Made by a program: the position numbers and the translations under genes. Shown here one piece after another: positions 44,206 to 52,916 of a stretch of DNA of 64,000 bases; positions within the stretch are counted from its first letter, which is position 1; each line of letters starts with the position of its first letter. Below the pieces are notes generated by a model. That model had not been told where the DNA came from. It made no database searches and saw only the letters and a list, made by a program, of their open reading frames with translations. The stretch is from Bacilliculturomica massiliensis (GTDB taxonomy: Bacteria > Bacillota > Clostridia > Peptostreptococcales > Anaerovoracaceae): NCBI RefSeq assembly GCF_900605495.1, contig NZ_LR027602.1:405409-469408 (forward strand), in the 5' to 3' direction.

Positions 44206-45747
44206 CTACAGCACAAATCCCGCGGCGAGAAACAGCAGGGCTGACAATCCCGCACAGAACAGCCCGAAGGGCGCCTGGGTGTAGGCGTGGTCGAAGTTGT
44301 TGCAGCCGGTGGCCGACGAGGTGATGACTGTGGCGTCCGAGTAGAAACAGATGTGGCTGCCGAAAACGCCTGCGGAAAGTACGGCGGACACAGTCAGCGT
44401 CACATTGGCGTCCAGCGTCACTGCCAGGGGGATGACGATGGGCAGGGCGATGATGTACATGCCCCAGTTGGTGCCTGTGATAAATTCGGTGACGGCCAGC
44501 ACGATAAAGACGGTGACGGGCATGAGGGCAGGCGTCATATACTGCGTGGCCGTGGTGATCACGTAATAAGTAAAGTGGATCTGTTCGTTGACCTCGGCGA
44601 AGAGAAAAGCCAGGATCATGAGCATCAGCGGCATCATCATGTTCTTCAGACCCTGCAGCATGACGTCGGCAAAGTCCTCCGCCGTCATCAGGTCCTGGGC
44701 CAGAAAAAAGATGAACATGAAGCCCAGAGTGAACAGTACGCCCAGCTGCATGTCCACATTGAAGAAGATAGTGGACATGACGAGAACGATGATAGGCGCA
44801 AAGAGATTGCGCATTTTCGGATCCGCCGGAATGCCGCCCATATCCGCGCCCGCCCGGATGTCGATCTTTTCGGAACCCTCCGGGGCCAGCGGTCCCCCGT
44901 CCCGCACGCGGGCCTCCGCTTTTTTCATGGGGCCGAAGGTGGGGATAACGCCCAAGATCACAAGTGGAACCACTGCGGCGGCGATCCAGCCGTAGAAATT
45001 GTAGGGCACGGTCTTTACAAAGTAGAGCAGTCCCTGTCCGGCAGGCGCCCATCCATTGGTCTCCAGGATGCGGGAACAGAACACAGCCCAGGTGGAGATG
45101 GGTATGATCACGCAGAGGGGAGCCGCCGTGGAATCCACCACATAAGCCAGAAATTCCCGGGGCACTTTATGGCGGTCCGTGAGCGGAGCCATGCAGGAGC
45201 CCACTGTGAGGGAATTCAGATAATCATCTATGAATACAACGATGCCCAGGATCCAGGTGCAGATCAGGGCGGACTTTCTGGTCCTGGCCCTGGCTGCGAT
45301 CCATTCTCCGAAGGCAAAGGAACCGCCAGCCTTTTCGATCAGGGCGATGATGCTGCCCATGAGACCACAGACGATGATGAGCCAGGCGATGTCTTCGCTC
45401 ATCATCACCGAGAGCGCGGCGTCGCTGAAGGCGGTCAGAATATTGTGAAACCACTGCCATCCGTCGATCAGCCAGTCCCCGTTTCCTCCGGGGGACAGGA
45501 CGTCCGGCCGGGACACCATGATAAAACCGGTGACAGAGGCCAGCGTCAAGGCTTCCAGTATGCGTTGGGTGGCAAAGATGTATGCGATCAGGAAAGCGGC
45601 CGGGATCAGCGAGGCCATTCCAAAATCAGCGGGATCACGGGGCAGAAAATACGATAGTATGACGGCGGCGAGAACGACCAGAAGGACTGCCGAAAGTGAG
45701 CGCCTTCCGTTAAATTTCTCCGCTTCCCGCTTCAGTTCTTTAAACAT
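44206..45747 (-). CDS. NhaC-family Na+/H+ antiporter-like transporter
   Basis: 513 residues from ATG 45747, which has GAGGAG (45755-45760) 7 bases upstream; a TTG 6 bases earlier is less likely. About 12 membrane segments. Family features: FIDDYLNSLTVGSCMAPLTDRHKVPREFLAYVVDSTAAPLCVIIPISTW and FITGTNWGMYIIALPI. It may exchange Na+ for H+ or for an organic solute. Convergent with the MBL gene, with one base between stops. A CCGCCC/GGGCGG hairpin (45767-45780) lies in its 5' UTR. Confidence 0.88.
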   Translation of the reverse strand: MFKELKREAEKFNGRRSLSAVLLVVLAAVILSYFLPRDPADFGMASLIPAAFLIAYIFATQRILEALTLASVTGFIMVSRPDVLSPGGNGDWLIDGWQWFHNILTAFSDAALSVMMSEDIAWLIIVCGLMGSIIALIEKAGGSFAFGEWIAARARTRKSALICTWILGIVVFIDDYLNSLTVGSCMAPLTDRHKVPREFLAYVVDSTAAPLCVIIPISTWAVFCSRILETNGWAPAGQGLLYFVKTVPYNFYGWIAAAVVPLVILGVIPTFGPMKKAEARVRDGGPLAPEGSEKIDIRAGADMGGIPADPKMRNLFAPIIVLVMSTIFFNVDMQLGVLFTLGFMFIFFLAQDLMTAEDFADVMLQGLKNMMMPLMLMILAFLFAEVNEQIHFTYYVITTATQYMTPALMPVTVFIVLAVTEFITGTNWGMYIIALPIVIPLAVTLDANVTLTVSAVLSAGVFGSHICFYSDATVITSSATGCNNFDHAYTQAPFGLFCAGLSALLFLAAGFVL

Positions 45748-45980
45748 TATCAAGCTCCTCTCATATCCGCCCTTGGGCGGTTTATTTCCAGAGTCGCAGG
45801 CTGCGTGTGATCAGCCTGTGCCCATTCTGTGCCCGGTCTTTGTCCGGCCTGCTGCCTGCGGCCTTTTTCGGTGAACGAACGCCATGAGCAGCGGGAATAA
45901 TTATACCAAATCGAGGGAAAAACACAATACAAATATGCAACTTTCTGCCGCAGGATTTTCCGGGCACCAGAGGGATTCGT

Positions 45981-46009
45981 TTGCCTTGCAAAAATGGATG
46001 TGATAGAAT
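45981..46009 (+). promoter_or_regulatory. Promoter of scpA-scpB
   Basis: TTGCCT (45981-45986), 17-base spacer, TAGAAT (46004-46009), within the 331-bp divergent gap between the antiporter and scpA. Nothing else was recognised in that gap apart from the hairpin noted for the antiporter. Confidence 0.6.
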
Positions 46010-46078
46010 AACAAAGGCGCAGTGAAAACCTGCGGAAAACGACCGGTAAACGGAAGATAAAATAAAGGGAAACGATAT

Positions 46079-46852
46079 ATGTCTTATAAAGTAAAGCTCG
46101 ACATTTTCGAGGGACCCTTCGATCTGCTGGTGTATCTCATCGAGCATGCGCAGATGAGTATTTATGATATTCAGGTGTCGGAGATCACAAAACAATACCT
46201 TTCGTATATTGAAAATATGAAACGGCAGGATGTGACGGTGGCCGGAGAGTTCATGGTACTGGCCGCGGCGCTGATCGAGATCAAATCGAAAATGCTGCTG
46301 CCCCGTCAGAAGACGGAGGATGGACAGGAGATCGAGGACGATCCCAGGACAGAGCTGGTGGAACGGATCCTGGAATACAAGCGGTTCAAAGCCGCGGCGG
46401 AGATGCTGGCCGCCCAGGAGGAACTGCAGAGCCGGATCTTCGTCAAGCCCCAGGAGGATCTGACCCCCTGGACGAGGGAGCCGGACGAGTATCTCGACCT
46501 GGATCTGGCCCAGTTTATGAAAGCCTTCGACATGTTTCTCATCAAGAAGAGAAAGATGGAGGAGATCCGAAAGACTTATGAGCGCGTGGAACGGCAGCGC
46601 ATGTCCGTGGAGACCAGGATCAGCCAGATCCGTGAGTTTTTCCGGAGGTCAAGGCGGGTGCGGTTCAGCGAGCTGGTGGCTGCGGAACAGACGAAATTCA
46701 ATGTGGTGCTCACGTTCATGTCTATGCTGGAGCTGCTGAAGCAGCATACGATCTCAGCCAGACAGGACGTGCTGTACGGAGATATTTTGCTGACGCTGAA
46801 CAATGGGGAGGAAAGCGTGGCGCAGATGACGGGGGAACCTTATGACCAGTAA
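46079..46852 (+). CDS. scpA: Segregation and condensation protein A
   Basis: 257 residues, AAAGGGA site. This is the kleisin subunit of the SMC-ScpAB condensin complex. The N-terminal SMC-neck-binding region reads YKVKLDIFEGPFDLLVYLIEHAQMSIYDIQVSEIT; LAAALIEIKSKMLLP follows; the C-terminal winged helix (about 180-240, VRFSELVAAEQTKFNVVLTFMSMLELLK) binds the SMC head. The stop overlaps scpB by 11 bases. Confidence 0.97.
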   Translation: MSYKVKLDIFEGPFDLLVYLIEHAQMSIYDIQVSEITKQYLSYIENMKRQDVTVAGEFMVLAAALIEIKSKMLLPRQKTEDGQEIEDDPRTELVERILEYKRFKAAAEMLAAQEELQSRIFVKPQEDLTPWTREPDEYLDLDLAQFMKAFDMFLIKKRKMEEIRKTYERVERQRMSVETRISQIREFFRRSRRVRFSELVAAEQTKFNVVLTFMSMLELLKQHTISARQDVLYGDILLTLNNGEESVAQMTGEPYDQ

Positions 46853-47549
46853 GAAATCTATAAAATCCGCGTTGGAGTCCATGATGTTCGTTTGGGGATC
46901 GCCTCTGGATGTGAAGGTGGCGGCCGAGATGTTCAACATGGACTGGCGGGAGGTCTACGACTGCTTCAGGGAGCTGCAGGAAGAATACGAGTCCGGCGGG
47001 CGCGGGATCGTCATACGCGAGATCAGCAAGAGTTTTCAGTTCTGCACCCGGCCGGAGAACAGCGTTTATATAGAGCGTCTCTGCACGCCGGTGAAGGAAA
47101 AGAGACTGTCCCAGTCCGCATTGGAAGTGCTGGCGATCATCGCGTACAAGCAGCCGGTCACAAAAGGGGAGATCGAAGCGATCCGGGGGATCAAATGCGA
47201 CCGGGTGATCGAAGGTCTGACCAGAAAAGGCCTGATCGAGGAAAAAGGCCGCAGCAACGCCATCGGCAGACCTATTTTATATGGAACGACAAAGCTGTTT
47301 TTAGAGGGCTTCGGCTTTTCCAGCCTGAAAGAACTGCCGGACATCGACGATATCGGAAGCGCCATTCTGGCGGAAGACGAGGGGGATGCGGAGGACAGTC
47401 TGGATTTTCAGCAGATCGCCATCGATCTGACTCAGGCGTCCGGGTCTGCGTCGGAGGATCCGGCTGGGAATGGGGCTGAAGATCCGGCTTTGGCAAAGCC
47501 GGAAGAAGCGCCGGAGCGGGAAGAGATAGAGGCGGATCAGCCGGTATGA
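46842..47549 (+). CDS. scpB: Segregation and condensation protein B
   Basis: 235 residues. Two winged-helix domains: SALESMMFVWGSPLDVKVAAEMFN at the start and SALEVLAIIAYKQPVTKGEIEAIRGIKCDRVIEGLTRKGLIEEKGR in the middle, both typical of the ScpB dimer that bridges ScpA. The acidic C-terminal tail (about 185-235) is low-complexity. Its stop overlaps the start of the permease gene (ATGA). Confidence 0.97.
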   Translation: MTSKKSIKSALESMMFVWGSPLDVKVAAEMFNMDWREVYDCFRELQEEYESGGRGIVIREISKSFQFCTRPENSVYIERLCTPVKEKRLSQSALEVLAIIAYKQPVTKGEIEAIRGIKCDRVIEGLTRKGLIEEKGRSNAIGRPILYGTTKLFLEGFGFSSLKELPDIDDIGSAILAEDEGDAEDSLDFQQIAIDLTQASGSASEDPAGNGAEDPALAKPEEAPEREEIEADQPV

Positions 47550-48442
47550 AGAAAAGCAAAAGTCTGGGAATTATCTGCGCCATCGCGGCGGCCGTGATCT
47601 ATGGGTTTACCCCTATATTCGGCAAAATTACATATATGGAAGGCAGCAATACGATCACGCTGACGTTTTTTCGGAGCCTGTTTTCCTTTCCTGTGCTGTT
47701 GGCGCTGTTAAAAGCCAAAGGAGTGAGCATCCGGGTCACCAGAAAGGAATTTTTTACACTGATCCTGCTGGGGTTTCTGGGGGCTTTCGCCACGGGACTC
47801 ATGCTCTACGGTTCCTACAATTATATCTCCGTGGGCCTTACCACCTGTCTGCACAATATCTATCCTGTACTGGTGGCGGTGGGCAGCGTGCTGCTGTTTC
47901 ACGACAGGATCAGCCGGGGCAAGGTGGCCGCGCTGGCGCTGGCAGTGACGGGACTGTGGACGATCCTGGCGGGGGATATGACGCTGAATCTGGTGGGCGT
48001 GGGGCTGGCGCTGGGGTCCGGGGTGGCCTACGCAGCCTATATGCTCATCATGGATAAGTGCGGTATGAACCGTCTCAATTCTTTTCTCATCTCCTTTTAC
48101 GCCTGCGGCGTGGCCGCGGTGTTCCTGTTCCTCTTTGGCACCGCCACGGGCGAACTGGTCTACAGCCTGACGCCGAAGGGATGGTTTTTCACCTTTCTGA
48201 TGGCCATGTTCGTATCCGTGCTGGCCAATTCCCTGATCCCCATGGCGGTGAAAAACGTGGGTCCTACTGTGACCTCCATTTTGGGAATGTTCGAGCCCAT
48301 CGTGTCCGTGATTATGGGATTGATCTTCCTCAACGAGCGACTGACTTTTAAAAGCCTCGCGGGCTGCGTCATGGTCATCGCGGCGGTCATCATACTGACG
48401 CTGGAAAAGGACGCCCAGGGCCTGCCGGAGGAGGATGTGTAA
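47546..48442 (+). CDS. EamA-family (DMT) transporter
   Basis: 298 residues with ten membrane helices as two EamA repeats (about 5-140 and 150-288). Conserved features include GFTPIFGKITYMEGSNTITLTFFRSL and the repeat-end motif FLNERLTFKSLAGCVMVIAAV. An exporter of metabolites, substrate unknown. Translationally coupled to scpB. Confidence 0.88.
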   Translation: MKKSKSLGIICAIAAAVIYGFTPIFGKITYMEGSNTITLTFFRSLFSFPVLLALLKAKGVSIRVTRKEFFTLILLGFLGAFATGLMLYGSYNYISVGLTTCLHNIYPVLVAVGSVLLFHDRISRGKVAALALAVTGLWTILAGDMTLNLVGVGLALGSGVAYAAYMLIMDKCGMNRLNSFLISFYACGVAAVFLFLFGTATGELVYSLTPKGWFFTFLMAMFVSVLANSLIPMAVKNVGPTVTSILGMFEPIVSVIMGLIFLNERLTFKSLAGCVMVIAAVIILTLEKDAQGLPEEDV

Positions 48443-48443
48443 T

Positions 48444-48637
48444 TCAGACTCGATCCCTGCGTTTCTTATATTTTTCTTTTGCATATTCAAAGGCTTCTTG
48501 AATAAGCGGTTTTAATTCTTCAAAAGTCTTTTCTGACGGGTTTAATGAACAGATCCACCCCATCCATGCGTATACAGGGTGGGGAAGGATCTGATTAAAT
48601 TTTCGAGACAGTATTTCAAGATTTCATCTGGCGTCAT
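48444..48637 (-). pseudogene. Short frameshifted remnant gene
   Basis: An ATG with a GGAAGGA site opens MTPDEILKYCLENLIRSFPTLY, then hits a stop. A different frame continues as PHPVYAWMGWICSLNPSEK and FEELKPLIQEAFEYAKEKYKKR to a stop at 48444. The start is reminiscent of the MmcQ/YjbR family and the tail of small DUF proteins; too short to assign. The rest of the gap to 48913 holds the promoter at 48692. Confidence 0.5.
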
Positions 48638-48691
48638 ATAAGTTTCCTTCCGTCAAACTAAAATTATATTTCAATTTTATAGTGCTGCATT

Positions 48692-48721
48692 TTGGAGTGT
48701 ATGTCAATGTGCTGCTATAAT
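48692..48721 (+). promoter_or_regulatory. Probable promoter of the D,D-carboxypeptidase gene
   Basis: TTGGAG (48692-48697), 18-base spacer, TATAAT (48716-48721). Confidence 0.55.
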
Positions 48722-48913
48722 CTGTCTTTCTGTGAAAATGGCCGAAAGTGAGCGGACTGGCCCTGTATTCACCGCCCCTGCATTTAAATTTAGCGATTCG
48801 AGAATTTTCCGGGAGCTTATACAATATGTTTTTGGGAGGAAGTTTATTAATTCCATGCGCAGGCCCCATAACAGATGCGGGCATGGGCAGGATCAGACGA
48901 GGGTGGTTGGCTT

Positions 48914-50206
48914 ATGAACAGAATGAACGGGAAAAATTATGGGATCGGAAGCCGTTTGTGGCTGCGGACGGCGGCTGTGGCTGTTTTTATCGCAGTGGGG
49001 GCGTTCGGACTTTGCAGAGTGGCAGGGATCGGGCCGGAGATGGGACTGCTTCAGGCGAATTCCGATTCTCTAGCGGAAGAAAACAGGGCGGATGACGGGG
49101 TGCGGCAGGAGACCCGTGTTGGGGAGGACCCATGCGAAGAACCGGACGTCGGAGACGGCTCGTCGCTGGAGACGTGGACCAGCGCCGATCTGTCCAGCCC
49201 GCTGCCGGTGCCTTCCGTTTCGGCCAAGACCGCAGTGGTGATGGACATCAATACGGGGCGGGTGCTCTATGAGAAGGATAAGGATGAGAAGATCTATCCC
49301 GCCAGCACCACAAAGATCATGACTGCGCTCATCGCCGTCGAGCAGGGAAATATGGATAAAGAAGTGAAGATCCCGCCGGAAGCCGTGGGGGTGGAAGGCT
49401 CGTCCATCTACCTGGCGCAGGGAGAAAAACTTCCCATGAGGGATCTGGTCTACGGACTGATGCTGCGTTCCGGAAACGACTCGGCGGTGGCTATCGCGGA
49501 GGAGATCGCCGGGAGCACGGAAGAATTTGTTAACATGATGAACCGCCGCGCCCAGGAGATCGGGGCTAAGAACACCCATTTTATGAATCCCAACGGCCTG
49601 CAGGATGAAAACCACTATACCACGGCCTACGATATGGCGCTCATGGCGCGTCAGGCTATGCATAACCCCACTTTTCGGGAGGTAGCCAAAGCCAAGTCCT
49701 ATCAGGCGGACCGGGGCGAAGGCAAATTCAATATGTTTTACAATAAAAATAAGGTGGTGTACCAATACGAGGGCGGCACGGGGATCAAGATCGGGTTTAC
49801 GAAGACAGCCGGCCGCACGCTGGTGGCCTCATCGGAGCGGGACGGCATGGAACTGATCTGCGTAGTCATGAACGATCCCAACTGGTTTGAGGACTCTTAC
49901 GCGCTGATGGATTACGCCTACAGTAATTACCAGCAGTACAGGATCGCGGAAAAAAATACGCCGCTGAAGGAATTTGACGTGACAGGCGGCGACAAGGGAA
50001 AGGTTTTTGTCGGGACGAGGGAGGACGTATACTGTCCCATTCTCAAAGGAAAAGAGGCCAACGTTCAGATCGCCTATGAACTGGCGCAGAAGAGCGCCGC
50101 GCCCATCACCCGCTGGCAGGAGGCGGGATTGCTGCACGTATCCATAGAAGGAACTTACTGCTACTCCGTACCGCTTTATTATCTGGAAGATATACCGAAG
50201 CAGTGA
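48914..50206 (+). CDS. D-alanyl-D-alanine carboxypeptidase (DacF-like), altered KTG box
   Basis: 430 residues from ATG 48914. An N-terminal membrane/signal segment (about 15-35) and an acidic linker precede the S11 peptidase domain. Motifs: SxxK in PASTTKIMTAL (about 129), SxN in SGNDSA (about 186) and, at the KTG position, GIKIGFTKTAGRT (about 291), where Thr is replaced by Ile (codon ATC). A C-terminal PBP5-like beta domain follows. It trims peptidoglycan pentapeptides; the substitution could change activity or beta-lactam binding. Confidence 0.9.
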   Translation: MNRMNGKNYGIGSRLWLRTAAVAVFIAVGAFGLCRVAGIGPEMGLLQANSDSLAEENRADDGVRQETRVGEDPCEEPDVGDGSSLETWTSADLSSPLPVPSVSAKTAVVMDINTGRVLYEKDKDEKIYPASTTKIMTALIAVEQGNMDKEVKIPPEAVGVEGSSIYLAQGEKLPMRDLVYGLMLRSGNDSAVAIAEEIAGSTEEFVNMMNRRAQEIGAKNTHFMNPNGLQDENHYTTAYDMALMARQAMHNPTFREVAKAKSYQADRGEGKFNMFYNKNKVVYQYEGGTGIKIGFTKTAGRTLVASSERDGMELICVVMNDPNWFEDSYALMDYAYSNYQQYRIAEKNTPLKEFDVTGGDKGKVFVGTREDVYCPILKGKEANVQIAYELAQKSAAPITRWQEAGLLHVSIEGTYCYSVPLYYLEDIPKQ

Positions 50207-50333
50207 CGAACTGTCACCAAAAGGCGGTCAGCGCAATATTTTGATATTGTACCCGGCGAAAGAGAAGCCCTCCGAAGACGGGGAAACAAAATAAGAACAG
50301 ACCTGGCCGATTTTGGCTGAGAGGGAGGAGCAC

Positions 50334-51302
50334 ATGAACTACAGTACATACGATTGTATTGACGCGGGGACGGAGAATTGTCCCTGCTACCTGGCGCTGA
50401 CCGGAGACTGCCTGACTTGCAGCCGGCTGCAGGGAAAGGATTCCTGCGACTGCAACTGGAAGGGCGTTTGCATATATAACGAATTCATGCAGGGAAACGG
50501 CAGAGTAAATAATCCGAGAAAAGAATTCACCGCCGGTATCGTCCGCCGAAAGTTTTACCTGGACGATCTGGCGGTATTTGTATTGGATGTGGGAAAAGGG
50601 TTCGCCATCAAGGCGGGCAGTCCCGGGTCCTACGTATTTATGAGAGGGAGAAAAGACACGCGGTTCTACGATATTCCCATATCTGTCATGCACGCGGATG
50701 TGGAGCGAGGACAGATCCACGTGGCGGTCAAGGTCATCTCCACGAAGACCAAGACGCTGCTCGAAGAAAATGAGGCCTTTGTGCTGAGAGGCGTATACCG
50801 CAACGGCATCCAGGGGCTGGAGGCCGTGCGGCCCAGAAATCTGAAAAATGCCAGCGTGCTGCTGGTGGCCAAGGGGATCGGTCTGGCCCCGGCGATCCTG
50901 ACAGCCGAATCGCTGGGAAACCGCAACAGGGTAGATCTGGTGGTGGACACGGAGAAGATCAGTACGGAGCTGGTCAGCGATTACCTGAGCGAGAGCGGTT
51001 CGGAAACGGCGGGAAGCGGCGTGGAGATCCACCGGATCCGTTATATGAGTCTGGGAAGCGAAGAAGACCGGCAGACGCTGGAGCGGGTAATGGCGGAAGA
51101 GAAATACGACAGCGTAGCGGTGCTGGCTTCCGATTATTATGTGGAGCAGATCGGTAAACTGACGGAGCGGATCCTGCCCGAAGCGAAGCGGGCGTTCAGC
51201 AACAACTTCCGCATCTGCTGCGGGGAAGGGGTCTGCGGCGCCTGCAGCGTAGTGAACGCAGGGGGCGAGACCATTAAAATGTGCAAGTGCCAGTTGAAAT
51301 GA
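50334..51302 (+). CDS. PyrK-like FAD/NAD-binding 2Fe-2S flavoprotein with Cys-rich N-terminus
   Basis: 322 residues from ATG 50334, GGGAGGAG upstream. The first 50 residues contain eight cysteines (NCPCYLALTGDCLTC, DSCDCNWKGVC), a likely extra metal site. The middle is a ferredoxin-reductase-like FAD/NAD module (GSYVFMRG, LLVAKGIGLAPAIL). The C-terminal ICCGEGVCGACSV and MCKCQ are the PyrK-type 2Fe-2S ligands. No PyrD is adjacent, so it probably serves another oxidoreductase. The Crp/Fnr gene follows after 146 bp. CAATAT/ATATTG arms just upstream (50232-50247) could be an operator. Confidence 0.82.
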   Translation: MNYSTYDCIDAGTENCPCYLALTGDCLTCSRLQGKDSCDCNWKGVCIYNEFMQGNGRVNNPRKEFTAGIVRRKFYLDDLAVFVLDVGKGFAIKAGSPGSYVFMRGRKDTRFYDIPISVMHADVERGQIHVAVKVISTKTKTLLEENEAFVLRGVYRNGIQGLEAVRPRNLKNASVLLVAKGIGLAPAILTAESLGNRNRVDLVVDTEKISTELVSDYLSESGSETAGSGVEIHRIRYMSLGSEEDRQTLERVMAEEKYDSVAVLASDYYVEQIGKLTERILPEAKRAFSNNFRICCGEGVCGACSVVNAGGETIKMCKCQLK

Positions 51303-51448
51303 GCCAGATTGTGGTATATTCTTTGTAGTGAAAAACGCCGGCGGCGGGGAATGGATCCGGGCCGCCGGTCCAGAGCCTGCTGTGCCGGCTGGGGCATGGA
51401 ATTGGGGCAGACAGACCGATCAGATCGAAAGGAAGAGGGCGAACGGCG

Positions 51449-52123
51449 ATGTTGGAACAATATGAAGCATTTTTTCCTTTCTGGGAACAGCTGGAGGCGG
51501 AACAGCGCCGGCAGCTTTCAGAGAGAGCGACAGTAAAGAATGTGAAAAAGGGAACGGTGCTCCACAGCGGGAAAAGCGACTGCGTGGGGCTGATGCTGGT
51601 GGCGGAGGGGCAGCTTCGGGTCTACACGGTGTCAGAAGAAGGACGGGAGATCACGCTGTATCGACTGCTGCAGAGGGATATGTGCCTTCTGTCCGCGTCC
51701 TGCATGCTGCACAGCATTCAGTTCGATGTGACGGTGGAGGCGGAACAGGATTCCACCGTTTTGAACATACCTGCGGATCTTTACCGCAAGCTGATGAGCG
51801 AATCTCTGGCCGTGTCCAACTACACAAACGAACTGATGGCTTCTAAATTTTCCGATGTGATGTGGCTCATGGATCAGATCCTGAACAAGCGGCTGGATTC
51901 CAGGCTGGCGGCCTTTCTGCTGGAGGAATCGGACGCAGTGGGCGCAGACAAGCTGACGCTGACCCACGAGATCATCGCCCGGCATCTGGGCAGCGCCAGA
52001 GAAGTGATCACGAGGATGCTGAAATATTTTCAGAAAGAAGGCATGGTGGAGCTGTCCCGGGGCAGCGTCCGGCTGACGGATCGGGAACGGCTGGAGGAGA
52101 CCGCGGGCGACAGCCTGCGCTAG
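51449..52123 (+). CDS. Crp/Fnr family transcriptional regulator
   Basis: 224 residues. N-terminal cyclic-nucleotide-binding-like beta barrel (about 20-115) and C-terminal HTH (about 165-205, LTHEIIARHLGSAREVITRMLKYFQKEGMV). Cysteines at CLLSASCML may sense redox state, but no N-terminal Fnr-type cluster motif is present. Flanked by an iron-sulfur flavoprotein and thioredoxin, which suggests a redox-linked regulon. Confidence 0.9.
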   Translation: MLEQYEAFFPFWEQLEAEQRRQLSERATVKNVKKGTVLHSGKSDCVGLMLVAEGQLRVYTVSEEGREITLYRLLQRDMCLLSASCMLHSIQFDVTVEAEQDSTVLNIPADLYRKLMSESLAVSNYTNELMASKFSDVMWLMDQILNKRLDSRLAAFLLEESDAVGADKLTLTHEIIARHLGSAREVITRMLKYFQKEGMVELSRGSVRLTDRERLEETAGDSLR

Positions 52124-52139
52124 CCGGGGCCCCGGTCTC

Positions 52140-52309
52140 AGGCGCGGGGTCTTTGGCGTGCTCTCTGTGGGAGGTGCGCTGTGGGCTGGCCGCTTAGAGG
52201 GCCTTGGCGTGCCGTGTGTGGGAGGTGTGCTGAGCTGGCCGTTGTGGATCGCTGCGGGGGCTTTGGCGCAGGCTGGCCGCCGTGGATCGCTGCGGGGGCT
52301 TTGGCGCAG
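52140..52309 (+). repeat. Degenerate tandem repeats downstream of the Crp/Fnr gene
   Basis: Two 38-bp units (52234-52271 and 52272-52309) differ at two bases. Two older partial units (TTTGGCGTGC and TGTGGGAGGTG blocks) precede them. Non-coding. Confidence 0.75.
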
Positions 52310-52334
52310 GGCGTCCGCAGCGGGTCCCTTTCCG

Positions 52335-52379
52335 CTGTGTGATCAACTCACAGAAATGTTTTTTTCTATCGCATATAAT
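52335..52379 (+). promoter_or_regulatory. Candidate Crp/Fnr-type site and -10 of trxA
   Basis: CTGTG and CACAG flank 52335-52353, with TGTGA and TCACA half-sites 5 bases apart. TATAAT lies at 52374-52379 and no good -35 is present. The palindrome centre is about 41 bases before the expected start, the classical class II activator position. Confidence 0.45.
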
Positions 52380-52449
52380 AAGACTATCAAAACAAGAAAG
52401 TTTGAATTTGAATAGTAAGAATAGCATTGTATGCGAAAGGAGAAATATC

Positions 52450-52761
52450 ATGGCTGCATTAAAACTGACGAAGGAAAATTTTGAACAGGAGGTTCTGCGT
52501 TCGGATAAACCGGTGCTGGTGGACTTTTTCGCACCGTGGTGCGGGCCCTGTAAAATGGTGCTTCCGCTGGTAGACGAACTGGCCGACGAGGAGAAAGACG
52601 TGAAGATCGGAAAGGTCAATGTGGAGGATCAGAAGGAGCTGGCGAGAAAGTTCCGCGTCATGTCGATCCCCACGCTGCTTCTGTTCAAGGACGGCCAGGT
52701 GGTGGAGACATCGCTGGGCGCAAAGCCTAAGGAGGCGATCCGGAAACTGATGCACAGCTGA
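52450..52761 (+). CDS. trxA: Thioredoxin
   Basis: 103 residues, AAAGGAGA site. Active-site FFAPWCGPCKM (Cys about 32 and 35), cis-Pro in SIPTLLLFKDG. Disulfide reductant for cytoplasmic proteins. Monocistronic, followed by a terminator. Confidence 0.96.
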   Translation: MAALKLTKENFEQEVLRSDKPVLVDFFAPWCGPCKMVLPLVDELADEEKDVKIGKVNVEDQKELARKFRVMSIPTLLLFKDGQVVETSLGAKPKEAIRKLMHS

Positions 52762-52871
52762 TTTTACACAATGTGATTCTGGTATGAAGCTGTACCTGCG
52801 CGCCGGCTGAGCGGATGAAGCAAAACGAACGGGCGACGGCGCTGACCCTACCTTATCTGTGCATTATAAAA

Positions 52872-52916
52872 CGGGGCTGCCGCAGAAAAATCTGCGGTAA
52901 AGCCCCGCTGTTTTTT
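52872..52916 (+). terminator. Terminator downstream of trxA
   Basis: CGGGGCT/AGCCCCG outer and CCGCAGA/TCTGCGG inner stems followed by TTTTTT at 52911-52916. Confidence 0.85.
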
